Of a DNA stretch of 64,000 nucleotides, positions 39,349 to 47,189 are shown piece by piece (the stretch's first letter is position 1; every line of letters starts with the position of its first letter). The notes under the pieces are model-generated. The model did no database searches. It was given only the letters and a program-made list of their open reading frames with translations, and was not told the origin of the DNA. The translations under genes and the position numbers were made by a program. This DNA is from Sporosarcina ureae. Lineage in GTDB: Bacteria; Bacillota; Bacilli; Bacillales_A; Planococcaceae. The stretch lies in contig NZ_JARIEA010000045.1 of NCBI RefSeq assembly GCF_029267015.1, positions 1 to 64,000 of the forward strand. Reading direction: 5' to 3'.

Positions 39349-39382
39349 AAAAAGGCGGAGAAGGATTACTCCTTCTCCCGCC
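39349..39382 (-). terminator. Terminator after des
   Basis: Minus strand GGCGGGAGAAGGA, loop, TCCTTCTCCGCC and TTTTTA follow the des stop codon. It separates des from desK, so desKR depend on readthrough or their own promoter. Confidence 0.88.
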
Positions 39383-39385
39383 ATT

Positions 39386-40432
39386 TTATGATAAGCGTGT
39401 ACGTTTCGGTTTTAAATCAATTGATAACTTTTCTTTTGGTACATATTGTTTTGCTTCTTTAAATGTGATGAATTTTTTATTAGCTGGATCATATAAGCGA
39501 TAACGCAATGATTCAAAGCTAGTCTTCAATGTAATCGTTGTTGCTTTGTGTAGTGGCGGCGTTAACTCATGCGCCATTTCCAAGTTATAGTTTGGTACAC
39601 GTGGTGCTAAGTGATGTACGTGGTGGAATCCAATATTACCTGTTGCCCACTGAAGAGCACGTGGCAATTGATAGTATGAACTTCCTTCAACTGCTGCTTT
39701 AACATAATCCCATTCTGATTCCTCTTCGAAATAAGAATCTTCGAAAGTATGTTGGATGTAGAACAACCAAATACCAAGAGCACCAGCCGTGAACATCATC
39801 GTACCTTGAATCAACAAGAATGCTTTCCAGCCGATCGCTACGATTAACACTGTATAGACTGCAACTAAAATGATGTTGATTAGATATGTGTTCATGCGCT
39901 CTTTCTTACGAGCGTCTTTACGGTTAAAACGACCTGCGATTAGTACCAAATATAAAGGTCCAAATCCGAATAACACAATAGGGTTACGGTAAACACGGTA
40001 GCTGAAACGTTCGAACTTAGAAGCATTTTCGTATTCTTCAACGGTCATGACCCAGATATCTCCAACACCGCGTTTGTCTAAGTTTGAACTAGATGCGTGG
40101 TGAATCGAGTGTTCTCTTTTCCATTTTTCATACGGGAATAATGTCAAGACGCCAGTGATTGTTCCTACAATATTATTCGCTTTCTTATTGCGGAAGAATG
40201 AACCGTGCGTGCAGTCATGGAAGATGATGAATGTGCGAACTACAAAGAACGCCGCAACGATTGCTAACACTACTGTTAGTGTTACAGATACGCTCAGGCT
40301 CTGGTAAGCCAAGAACCATAGAATAAATACTGGTGGAATCGTGTTGATTATTTGAACAATGCTCTTTTTCAGATCGGACTTCGCGAAAGGCGCGACGTCT
40401 TTATGCAGTTGCTTTGTTTGCTCTTTACTCAT
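39386..40432 (-). CDS. des: Membrane fatty acid desaturase Des
   Basis: An acyl-lipid desaturase that introduces double bonds into membrane phospholipids after cold shock. Three histidine boxes typical of the di-iron family are visible: FHDCTHGSF, EHSIHHASS and NIGFHHVHH. About four membrane spans surround them in 348 residues. Position next to desK-desR supports orthology with B. subtilis Des (a delta-5 desaturase); regiospecificity is inferred. Confidence 0.95.
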   Translation of the reverse strand: MSKEQTKQLHKDVAPFAKSDLKKSIVQIINTIPPVFILWFLAYQSLSVSVTLTVVLAIVAAFFVVRTFIIFHDCTHGSFFRNKKANNIVGTITGVLTLFPYEKWKREHSIHHASSSNLDKRGVGDIWVMTVEEYENASKFERFSYRVYRNPIVLFGFGPLYLVLIAGRFNRKDARKKERMNTYLINIILVAVYTVLIVAIGWKAFLLIQGTMMFTAGALGIWLFYIQHTFEDSYFEEESEWDYVKAAVEGSSYYQLPRALQWATGNIGFHHVHHLAPRVPNYNLEMAHELTPPLHKATTITLKTSFESLRYRLYDPANKKFITFKEAKQYVPKEKLSIDLKPKRTRLS

Positions 40433-40506
40433 GTTTGAATTTCCCTCCTATTGGGTTTGCTAGTACATTAAGAATACCTTTTATATGGTGGGAGGGGTAG
40501 GCATAG

Positions 40507-40537
40507 ATGTCATGACTTTGAGATGACAAATGTCATG
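40507..40537 (-). promoter_or_regulatory. Probable DesR operator upstream of des
   Basis: Repeated TGTCAT/ATGACA half-sites: ATGTCATGAC, then the perfect palindrome ATGACA-AA-TGTCAT (40523-40536). They lie 75-105 bases upstream of the des ATG, before a TATAAA with no good -35, as expected for an activator-dependent promoter. DesR binding is inferred from position. Confidence 0.6.
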
Positions 40538-40588
40538 TGTTTTAGGTGGAGGTGGATATGACAATGTTTTGGTTGGGGCGTGACTTCA

Positions 40589-40824
40589 GATAGATCGGGG
40601 CGTGATTAGGTCGTTGCTCGATTAGTTGTTGAGGATTGAAGGTAGTGAGTGCCTGCTTTCTGGACTCGCGCAGGCACGTGGGGGATTGCCTCCAGCCATG
40701 AGCCAACTAGCGGTGGAGCTGCTAGCTGTCTCACGGCCACGGCCGACCCCGCAGTTGTGCCTGCGCTACTGAGTACTTACCAAGTTTGGTTGTGGTTTAT
40801 AGTAGATAAAACCAGTGACTGGGT
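40589..40824 (+). repeat. Repeat family 1, copy 1
   Basis: Core 40668-40766 (99 bases) is bounded by GCGCAGGCAC and GTGCCTGCGC, perfect inverted ends. Inside is a second hairpin GAGCCAACTAGC / GCTAGCTGTCTC. Flanks (AGATAGATC...GTTGCTCGA before, TTTGGTTGTGGTTTATAGTA after) are also shared with copy 3. No coding potential seen. Confidence 0.9.
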
Positions 40825-40858
40825 GGGACAATTCTAATGTCTTAGCAAAGTCATTAGG

Positions 40859-41080
40859 AGATAGATCAGATCGTTGCTCGACGTTGACTTGTGCAGGGAA
40901 ATTAGTAAAGGTTCTGCTTTTTGAACTCGCGCAGGCACGTGGGGGATTGCCTCCAGCCATGAGCCAGCTGGCGGTGTAGCTGCCAGTTGTCTCATGGCCA
41001 CGGCCTACCCCGCAGTTGTGCCTGCGCTACTGAGTACTTACCAAGTTAGATTGTGGTTTAGAAAAGATGAAGATCAGTGA
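40859..41080 (+). repeat. Repeat family 1, copy 2
   Basis: Core 40929-41027, 99 bases, same inverted ends. The inner hairpin reads GAGCCAGCTGGC / GCCAGTTGTCTC; the change of CTAGC/GCTAG to CTGGC/GCCAG on both arms keeps the pairing. It lies 261 bases after copy 1. Confidence 0.9.
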
Positions 41081-41119
41081 ATCGTGATACCTTTCTTCGG
41101 TGTTGTAAAAGTACGTAAC

Positions 41120-41344
41120 AGATAGATTGGGGCGTTGCTCGAACTTGGCTTGGTTATTGAATGTAGTGAGGGTCATGCTTTGGACTCGCGCAGGCACGTG
41201 GGGGATTGCCTCCAGCCATGAGCCAACTAGCGGTGGAGCTGCTAGCTGGCTCACGGCCACGGCCGACCCCGCAGTTGTGCCTGCGCTACTGAACACTTAC
41301 CAAGTTTGGTTGTGGTTTATAGTAGATAAAACCAGTGACTGGGT
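41120..41344 (+). repeat. Repeat family 1, copy 3
   Basis: Core 41188-41286, 99 bases, same ends, inner hairpin GAGCCAACTAGC / GCTAGCTGGCTC. It lies 259 bases after copy 2 and is almost identical to copy 1 in the 3' flank. Confidence 0.9.
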
Positions 41345-41371
41345 TGTACTAGTTCCTATCCTTGCAAAAGA

Positions 41372-41526
41372 AGAATCCGAACTGCCCTACACATAATCTA
41401 ACGTAGGCGGCTGCCAGTGGTAGGCGGAGTAATGAGACAGCCAGGTGCTCTTCCTGTCTGGCTCATTGCGGAAGCCATCCACCACCGCCGAAGTGGGGCC
41501 AATGACCGCCCCACTTACACTGCCAG
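41372..41526 (-). repeat. Repeat family 2, copy A
   Basis: About 155 bases beginning AGAATCCGAACTGCCC on the plus strand, with a hairpin GAGACAGCCAGG / CCTGTCTGGCTC and a perfect 8-bp stem AAGTGGGG / CCCCACTT. Read on the minus strand it shares the ATGAGCCA...GCTGTCTCA hairpin core with family 1, so it may be an inverted relative. Confidence 0.85.
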
Positions 41527-41640
41527 TCAAACTACTACCCTTGCACACAACAAGGAAGAGTAAGGGGTTCGCAAAAACAGCTACCCAACATCGTATCCTA
41601 CTTACTTATGCGAATATATTATCACTACACTCGAAAAACA

Positions 41641-41796
41641 AGAATCCGAACTGCCCTACACATAATCTAACGTAGGCGGCTGCACGTGGTAGGCGGAGTA
41701 ATGAGACAGCCAGGTGCTCTTCCTGTCTGGCTCATTGCGGAAGCCAGCCACCGCCGCCGAAGTGGGGCCAATGTCCACTCCACTTACATTGCCAGC
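41641..41796 (-). repeat. Repeat family 2, copy B
   Basis: A second copy 269 bases downstream of copy A, nearly identical over about 150 bases, with a few substitutions (for example CATCCACCACCG to CAGCCACCGCCG). Together with family 1 it fills most of the 1.46 kb gene-free region between des and the PAP2 gene. Confidence 0.85.
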
Positions 41797-41892
41797 CAAA
41801 ACTCCATCATCCAACCCATTTCCCCCTACATTTCGCTGTACTTTCTTTTTATAATCATTCAGAATATAAAACTATAGAAAGGAATGTATGCA

Positions 41893-42546
41893 GTGCGTGA
41901 ACTATCACTTCGTTTAATATCCGTTTGGCTTATTTGTATTTTATTCACCGGCTTTTTCGCCTATATCGCCCGATCCATTCATCTACATACGATCTCGAGC
42001 TTTGATGAACCTATTATAGATATCATACAAGGCACACAAACTTCGGGTTTGACGTCTGTTATGAAGACATTTACTACAATCGGCTCTACTACTGCAGTCG
42101 CATTGCTCGCTCTACTTACACTTGCCGTTCTTCTATGGAAGAAACATAAAGCACAAGCCGTATTATTCGTTGCGGCAATCGGCGGGACAGGCATTCTCAA
42201 TCAAGTCCTTAAATTCATCTTCAAACGTGAACGTCCTGACTTCGATCGCTTAATAGATATTGGTGGATACAGCTTCCCAAGTGGGCACACGATGATGGCA
42301 TTCAGTCTCTACACAATTCTAGCTTATATCATTTGGCGGAACTTGCGTAATGTGTGGGCACGTACAGGTATTACTATTCTTGCTATTTTTATGATCGTAA
42401 TGATCGCGGTTAGTAGGATTTACCTGGGTGTCCATTTCCCAAGTGATATAGTCGGTGGCATATTAGCTAGTTCAGTCTGGTTGTTCGCATCCATTGCATT
42501 ATATCAGCGTTTACAACACTCACAATTGGGTAAATTACAGACGTAG
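41893..42546 (+). CDS. PAP2-family phosphatase (undecaprenyl-pyrophosphate or lipid phosphatase)
   Basis: An integral membrane phosphatase of about 218 residues with six spans. The three PAP2 motifs are present: KFIFKRERP (Kx6RP), FPSGHTM (PSGH) and SRIYLGVHFPSD. It probably recycles undecaprenyl pyrophosphate or dephosphorylates phosphatidylglycerol phosphate; which one cannot be told. The track start (ATG at 41884) touches the AAAGGA ribosome-binding site, so the GTG nine bases later is preferred. Confidence 0.9.
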   Translation: MRELSLRLISVWLICILFTGFFAYIARSIHLHTISSFDEPIIDIIQGTQTSGLTSVMKTFTTIGSTTAVALLALLTLAVLLWKKHKAQAVLFVAAIGGTGILNQVLKFIFKRERPDFDRLIDIGGYSFPSGHTMMAFSLYTILAYIIWRNLRNVWARTGITILAIFMIVMIAVSRIYLGVHFPSDIVGGILASSVWLFASIALYQRLQHSQLGKLQT

Positions 42547-42583
42547 TAAAATATTACAAAAACTATAAAAGGAGGTTATGTGT

Positions 42584-42970
42584 ATGTGGAAGGATTTTAA
42601 GGAGTTTGCGTTTAAAGGGAATATTTTTGATTTGGCAATCGGTGTCGTAATTGGTGCCGCTTTCGGAACAATTGTTTCTTCTTTAGTTGAAAATATTATG
42701 ACACCACTTATCGGAATTTTATTAGGCGGTCTAGACTTCTCTTCATTAAGTTATACAATCGGTGATGCTGCAATCAAATACGGCCTATTCATTCAATCTA
42801 TCATTGATTTCTTGATTGTTGCAGGTTCGATCTTCGTCTTTTTACGAGTACTTATGAAGTTGAAAATGAAGCCAGCTGAAATAGTTGAAGAAGAAGAGGA
42901 AGAAAAACCACTAGATATAAAAGAAGAACTGCTTACTGAAATTCGTGATTTATTAAAAAGCGAACGTTAA
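42584..42970 (+). CDS. mscL: Large-conductance mechanosensitive channel
   Basis: MscL opens under membrane tension to release solutes in osmotic downshock. The 128-residue protein has the N-terminal helix WKDFKEFAFKGN, first span with VIGAAFGTIVSSLV, a second span near residues 66-88, and an acidic C-terminal helix (EEEEEEKPLDIKEELLTEIRD). AAAGGAGG is better spaced from the second ATG, so 42584 is used. Confidence 0.97.
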   Translation: MWKDFKEFAFKGNIFDLAIGVVIGAAFGTIVSSLVENIMTPLIGILLGGLDFSSLSYTIGDAAIKYGLFIQSIIDFLIVAGSIFVFLRVLMKLKMKPAEIVEEEEEEKPLDIKEELLTEIRDLLKSER

Positions 42971-43028
42971 AATAACGATCACTCACTCATTTGAATATAC
43001 GACTGCCACAGTTGTCTCACAAAGTCCA

Positions 43029-43057
43029 TTGCAACGCGCCTGTCGAGGTGTTACAAT
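43029..43057 (+). promoter_or_regulatory. Sigma-A promoter for 30-residue peptide gene
   Basis: TTGCAA (43029-43034), 17 bases, TACAAT (43052-43057), 36 bases before the small ORF. Confidence 0.75.
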
Positions 43058-43092
43058 GATAGGCAGGATACTGATCAAAGGAGAGGATATTC

Positions 43093-43185
43093 ATGTGGTT
43101 CGTCTATATCATGTATGCATTGTTCGCATTTATTCTTGGTGGAACAGTACTTGGACTAGTCCGTACGTTCAGCAGCAATAACTAA
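43093..43185 (+). CDS. 30-residue single-span membrane peptide
   Basis: Too short for the ORF track. ATG is preceded by AAAGGAGAGG at good distance and by a strong promoter, and the TAA stop is followed by a terminator. The peptide MWFVYIMYALFAFILGGTVL plus LGxVR-type tail (GLVRTFSSNN) is one hydrophobic helix. The complete expression unit makes it a likely real gene. Function unknown. Confidence 0.72.
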   Translation: MWFVYIMYALFAFILGGTVLGLVRTFSSNN

Positions 43186-43196
43186 TACAAACAAAC

Positions 43197-43241
43197 AGCA
43201 GTGAATGAGCGGGTTTAAAGCCTTTTCATCCACTGCTTTTT
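43197..43241 (+). terminator. Terminator after 30-residue peptide gene
   Basis: AGCAGTGAATGA / TCATCCACTGCT (11 of 12 paired) and TTTTT; also lies downstream of the convergent ABC operon. Confidence 0.85.
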
Positions 43242-43253
43242 ATATGTCTAAAA

Positions 43254-43946
43254 CTACTGCCGAAACAATGAAATAAGCCATGTAGTAGCATCCATTCCGT
43301 ATATTTCACGGATTTCATCTACTTCTTTATGGGCAAGTACTTGCCCTTCTTTCATCACGATCATCTCATCCAATAATGGTTCTACTTCTTTGATTTCATG
43401 TGTAGAGAGGAGAACAGTTTGCCACTCAGTATCGGTAAAGCGGATGAGCCCCCTTGCTATATCTTCCCGTACCATTGGATCTAATCCCGAAAATGGCTCA
43501 TCAAGCAAATAATAGGAAGCATTTCTTCCAAGTGTTGCAGCAATTTTCACTCGGCCCCGGTTACCTTTTGACAGCGTGCTGATCTTGGCATCCAGTGGGA
43601 TACTAAGAAACTCTGCGATTTCTTTTGCTTTCTTCCTGTTGAAATCCTTAAACTGCGAACTATAGAAATCAAATAATTGTTTTACATTAAATTCTGAAAA
43701 AAACACATCGCCATCAGGCATATAAGCAACTGAAGAAGCGACTCTCCTCGTGATTTTATTGTTATCAGACACTGCAAGCCCAGTAGTAGGTGTCAATAAC
43801 CCAGCTACTATTTTAAGCAATGTCGTTTTCCCACTGCCGTTTTCACCTACCAGTCCAATGATTCTTCCTTCGGGCAACGTAAGTGACACTCCATTCAATG
43901 CTCGCTTAGTGCCATAACGTTTCGTAACAATCTGTAATTCAATCAT
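43254..43946 (-). CDS. ABC transporter ATP-binding protein (YtrB-like)
   Basis: A 230-residue ATPase with Walker A GENGSGKTTL, signature region TLSKGNRGRVKIAATLG (degenerate LSGGQ), Walker B YYLLDEPFSGLD and switch His in LLSTHE. The start follows GGTGGAAGTG and overlaps the GntR gene stop. It partners with the permease two genes upstream. The GntR-linked arrangement suggests a cell-envelope-stress exporter like YtrBC, as inference. Confidence 0.9.
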   Translation of the reverse strand: MIELQIVTKRYGTKRALNGVSLTLPEGRIIGLVGENGSGKTTLLKIVAGLLTPTTGLAVSDNNKITRRVASSVAYMPDGDVFFSEFNVKQLFDFYSSQFKDFNRKKAKEIAEFLSIPLDAKISTLSKGNRGRVKIAATLGRNASYYLLDEPFSGLDPMVREDIARGLIRFTDTEWQTVLLSTHEIKEVEPLLDEMIVMKEGQVLAHKEVDEIREIYGMDATTWLISLFRQ

Positions 43947-44307
43947 CACTTCCACCCCGTTTCTGTAAGTAGTGGACCATTTCGTTCGTTGTGAAGCCTA
44001 GCGCTTGAACATTTTGAATGAATGACTCGACAAGTTGTTCTTTCATCTCTTCACGGAGTTCTTGAATCCTTGCATGATTTTCTGTCACAAATGATCCCTG
44101 CCCCCTTCTTGTTTCCGTAATCCTTAGATTCTCAAGTTCCCTATAGACCCTTTGCATGGTGTTAGCATTTACGCCGACCAAAACAGCATAATCCCTTACG
44201 GATGGTAACTTCTCTCCTACTGTAAGCGTGCCTCGAATGATTTCCCCCATAATGTGATCGACGAGTTGTTGGTAAATTGGTTTATCTGGTAGGAATTCCA
44301 TACTCAT
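43939..44307 (-). CDS. GntR-family repressor (YtrA subfamily)
   Basis: 122 residues: a winged helix-turn-helix (KPIYQQLVDHIMGEI, LPSVRDYAVLVGVNANTMQR, RGQGSFV) followed by a short C-terminal dimerisation helix, the YtrA type with no ligand-binding domain. It lies inside the ABC operon, and a perfect palindrome in front of the operon is the probable operator. Confidence 0.92.
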   Translation of the reverse strand: MSMEFLPDKPIYQQLVDHIMGEIIRGTLTVGEKLPSVRDYAVLVGVNANTMQRVYRELENLRITETRRGQGSFVTENHARIQELREEMKEQLVESFIQNVQALGFTTNEMVHYLQKRGGSDD

Positions 44308-44309
44308 CG

Positions 44310-45104
44310 TTACACCCTCACTTTCTTCTCAAAGAACATAGATCCTATCATTAGTAATACAAAGCTGATGATTAGGTAAAAAGCTAAATTGCCTACCGAA
44401 AAGGCAATGCCATCCGGTACAAACCCCATGAAAAAGTAACTCGTCTGTTCATTGTAGAATGACTCATCCGTCAGCCGTACTGCCACAATCGTACGAAGCC
44501 AATCAAAGAACCCATTAATTCGTAGTTGTTCCCAAACGATTAATGCACTCACAATGAACAGCAAGATGAAGGGCATCGAAAAGAAGCGCAGTCTTGACTT
44601 AACCACTTTATATACACTCCAGAAGAACCAGCCAGTAGCTGTCATAAAGATCAATTTTATGGATAGCGCCAGTACTACACTGACTAACGCCAACACTTCT
44701 TTTCCTTCCACTCCCATCATCCCGTCTTTTATTACATAGAGGACGATCCCACCGAGAAAACCGCTAAAGAATAAGCTGCCTAATGCCATTAAAACGGCAA
44801 ATGTTAATTTAGCACCGACGAGTTGAACCATGGATGTTGGAGAATGTAACCACATATCCAATGTCCTCAACTCTCTTTTCAAACTTTCGAATAAGATAAA
44901 AACACCAGCAAATATATGAAAAACGAGCAAAACACCAACAATGATATGCGTATTATCATACAGTGTATCTAGTCTTCCAGCGAAGCTCGTTACTAAAGGT
45001 GGCGCTACCGTAATGACTACTATATCAAGCAGAAAAATCCAAAATATCAACCTCTTTAACATAATCCATTCTTTCTGTATTAGACCGCCAAATACTGTCT
45101 TCAT
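44310..45104 (-). CDS. ABC-2-like membrane permease subunit
   Basis: 264 residues with six hydrophobic segments at about 15-37, 55-75, 100-125, 140-165, 175-195 and 235-258. No strong family motif is visible; the assignment as permease rests on hydrophobicity and on the ATPase and GntR genes downstream (two bases to GntR). It is the first gene of the operon and follows the palindromic operator. Confidence 0.82.
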   Translation of the reverse strand: MKTVFGGLIQKEWIMLKRLIFWIFLLDIVVITVAPPLVTSFAGRLDTLYDNTHIIVGVLLVFHIFAGVFILFESLKRELRTLDMWLHSPTSMVQLVGAKLTFAVLMALGSLFFSGFLGGIVLYVIKDGMMGVEGKEVLALVSVVLALSIKLIFMTATGWFFWSVYKVVKSRLRFFSMPFILLFIVSALIVWEQLRINGFFDWLRTIVAVRLTDESFYNEQTSYFFMGFVPDGIAFSVGNLAFYLIISFVLLMIGSMFFEKKVRV

Positions 45105-45124
45105 CTTTAAAACACTCCTTCCAT

Positions 45125-45154
45125 TCTAGTGTATTAGTTATATAATACACTAGA
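45125..45154 (-). promoter_or_regulatory. Perfect 12-bp palindrome, likely GntR (YtrA-type) operator
   Basis: TCTAGTGTATTA-GTTATA-TAATACACTAGA, perfect arms, 20 bases upstream of the permease start and over the promoter region. Confidence 0.75.
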
Positions 45155-45185
45155 ACTCAAATGTTGACTAGGCATTTCTAAAATA

Positions 45186-45229
45186 AAAACACAAGGCCGA
45201 AACGGATGCCCGTTTCGGCCTTGTGTTTT
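45186..45229 (-). terminator. Terminator after thioesterase gene
   Basis: A perfect 20-bp stem AAAACACAAGGCCGAAACGG / CCGTTTCGGCCTTGTGTTTT with a 4-base loop. Confidence 0.93.
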
Positions 45230-45231
45230 GA

Positions 45232-45711
45232 TCAATGCTTCATCAATCTTCGTTGCTTACGAAGTTCACGTCGTGCAGGTGCAGTTTCGAAAAGACGTTT
45301 TTCCAATTCCGTTTCGGGATACACTTCCGCCACGGGTATCGGACAGTTCGCGTCATCTACCGCAACCATCGTACAGAAGGATTCCGTCGTCAACCTCACT
45401 TCACCTGTCACCAGATTTTTGGAATGTACAGAAATGAATACTTCCATCGAAGTACGGCCAACAGAAGTAACTATCGCTTCGAGTTCAATAACATCTCCTA
45501 GCAAAGCAGGAGAAACGAAATCGACAGAATCGATCGAAGCGGTGACCGCAGCTCGTGTGCCCGCATGTTTCATAGCAGAAATCGCTGCAATTTCATCGAT
45601 ATAGGAAAGTACTTTACCACCGAAAATGGATTGTATATGATTTGTATCCGGTGGTAAGACTAGCTTACTCTGGATCGTTCTTGATTCACTCATTGGTTTT
45701 TGTTCAGACAT
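45232..45711 (-). CDS. Acyl-CoA thioesterase, hotdog fold (YkhA-like)
   Basis: A 159-residue single hotdog-domain protein. DTNHIQSIFGGKVLSYIDEI and SIDSVDFVSPALLGDVIEL match the acyl-CoA hydrolase (YciA/YkhA) group, in which the Asn/Asp of the first motif is catalytic. It likely hydrolyses short to medium acyl-CoA in the cytoplasm. Single-gene unit with a strong terminator. Confidence 0.9.
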   Translation of the reverse strand: MSEQKPMSESRTIQSKLVLPPDTNHIQSIFGGKVLSYIDEIAAISAMKHAGTRAAVTASIDSVDFVSPALLGDVIELEAIVTSVGRTSMEVFISVHSKNLVTGEVRLTTESFCTMVAVDDANCPIPVAEVYPETELEKRLFETAPARRELRKQRRLMKH

Positions 45712-45799
45712 GAAGACAGCTCCCTTTTATATACTCTTTTCAGTATACATAAAAGAAGGCAGTCTTCGCTAATACTTGCTGTTTATAGTGTTCGTACAA

Positions 45800-46690
45800 T
45801 TAGATAATTCTGCGCACTCTACAGACATTTTCGGCATATACAGACTTACTCAGCTCTATCTGTTCAATTAATTTCCCGGTTGAAGGTGCGTGAAGAATTT
45901 TTCCGTTGCCCACGTACATCGCTACATGATGAATACACTGTTCTTCATTCTCGAAAAATATTAAATCACCTTTTTGCCAATCTGCAGAGTCAAGCGAGAT
46001 CGGTCTGCCGGCTTCTGCCTGATCCACGGCATCACGCGGTAGACCAATTCCACATGCTTCCCAAATAGCACAAATAAACCCCGAGCAATCAAAGCCCCAT
46101 GCAGACATCCCCCCCCACAAATAGGGCAAGCCGAGGAAACGTCTTCCCATTGTAAGCGTGCGATGAATCGATTCTTCTCCCACCGTCTCCACATCTGATA
46201 CATTCAATAACTTCCAGCCGTGCGGTGTCCACACACGTAGTTTCTTCCCCCTCCGTTCACCGGAAGGAAAAATGGTGTTGAACGATACACGTAAAAAGAA
46301 TGTACCTGATTCATTAAACAGTGCGGCTTTTGGATTCGCAACCCGAACAAACTCTTCTGCCCTTATTCGTTCCCGCATAGAAAGTTGAACGAGTGGCACC
46401 CAGCCAGGATAGCCGCGTGGATCTTTGCGTGTCTGCTGGGAAATGGCAACTATACGTGCCCAATCCCCAACAACATCCTCAACAATCACAGGCTCGCCGT
46501 ATAATAGCTGTGTTTGAATTTGATTCTTCTCACTTAATGCTAGACGTTCCTCATAAGATAGATGGGATAGCCATCTATCCATTTGCACAGGATGATCTAA
46601 GGCAGGTAAATCCGCCACACGTGGAGAATCAGGATCCGTCCACACCGTCGCAACGCTTACTGCGCACATCCATTTTTCATTCATATGCAT
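45800..46690 (-). CDS. ykfC: NlpC/P60 gamma-D-glutamyl-L-diamino acid endopeptidase (YkfC-like)
   Basis: 296 residues without a signal peptide, fitting a cytoplasmic recycling enzyme. Two SH3-like regions (WARIVAISQQTRKDPRGYPG) precede the C-terminal NlpC/P60 domain with catalytic Cys in WGFDCSGFICAIWE, and His in CIHHVAMYVGNGKILHA. YkfC cleaves murein peptides after L-Ala-gamma-D-Glu. It follows a ruined epimerase gene and ykfA, the B. subtilis ykf order. AGGTGA lies six bases before the ATG. Confidence 0.88.
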   Translation of the reverse strand: MHMNEKWMCAVSVATVWTDPDSPRVADLPALDHPVQMDRWLSHLSYEERLALSEKNQIQTQLLYGEPVIVEDVVGDWARIVAISQQTRKDPRGYPGWVPLVQLSMRERIRAEEFVRVANPKAALFNESGTFFLRVSFNTIFPSGERRGKKLRVWTPHGWKLLNVSDVETVGEESIHRTLTMGRRFLGLPYLWGGMSAWGFDCSGFICAIWEACGIGLPRDAVDQAEAGRPISLDSADWQKGDLIFFENEEQCIHHVAMYVGNGKILHAPSTGKLIEQIELSKSVYAENVCRVRRII

Positions 46691-47030
46691 GTGGTTTCAC
46701 CTACTATATCAATAGTTTCAACGCCAGACCGCTTACTGAATTCCTTTTGTGAACGGGTATACATTACACCACTAGCAGTAGACTCTATACCATTTACTTT
46801 AGCCAATCTATGGATTTTCAAGGCTTCAAGGATTCCCCCAAACTTCATCAATTTGATATTCAGTACATACACCGCGCGCATCTCAAGAGTTCTTGGCATT
46901 ATTAGATAGAAATACCGTTTCATCTGTCATAATCAACGTGCTTGTCTGTCTTATAATCACTCTCAACTCTTCTATATACTATGCGGCAAGTAGCTGTTCT
47001 ATTAATTTCAAATTCACTCCATCATCTTTC
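46684..47030 (-). pseudogene. Decayed L-Ala-D/L-Glu epimerase (ykfB-like) C-terminal remnant
   Basis: Minus-strand pieces in two frames match the enolase-superfamily dipeptide epimerase in order: VNLKLIEQLLAA-stop-YIEELRVIIRQTSTLIMTDE, then TVFLSNNAKNS-stop, and after a frameshift LEMRAVYVLNIKLMKFGGI, LEALKIHRLAKVNGIES and VETIDIVGE. The IEQ, DE and NIKLMKxGGI elements are hallmarks of that family. At least one internal stop, one frameshift, and loss of the N-terminal half show it is dead. It lies where ykfB sits between ykfA and ykfC. The match is by eye. Confidence 0.75.
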
Positions 47031-47106
47031 CAGTAGTAAATGAAGCATACCGAAGTGCACGGCAATATGTTCTGCAGTCTCCTAAGCATAGTGTATGACA
47101 TAATGA

Positions 47107-47143
47107 AAACCCTCAACGCTTGTTTAACAAGCGTTGAGGGTTT
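47107..47143. terminator. Terminator between ykfA and the epimerase remnant
   Basis: A perfect 16-bp stem AAACCCTCAACGCTTG / CAAGCGTTGAGGGTTT with a TTTAA loop; ends the ykfA transcript on the minus strand. Confidence 0.92.
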
Positions 47144-47189
47144 GTTTGACGATCACCAATTACACAGTATAAACCGTGTGAATTTGAAT

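Noticed and set aside
40649-41396. ORFs of 62-89 residues (for example 40649-40837 and 41127-41396 plus, 41027-41296 minus) with similar proteins
   Set aside because: Their similarity comes from the repeated DNA itself. They read through palindromic cores on both strands, lack ribosome-binding sites, and the substitutions follow pairing and not codon positions.
40589-41796. Possible CRISPR array
   Set aside because: The repeats are ~260 bases apart, 99 bases or longer, with similar flanks; there are no short repeats with unique spacers and no cas genes.
46681-46923. 80-residue minus-strand ORF as a gene
   Set aside because: It is one frame of a frameshifted dipeptide epimerase remnant; the matching upstream part lies in another frame with an internal stop.
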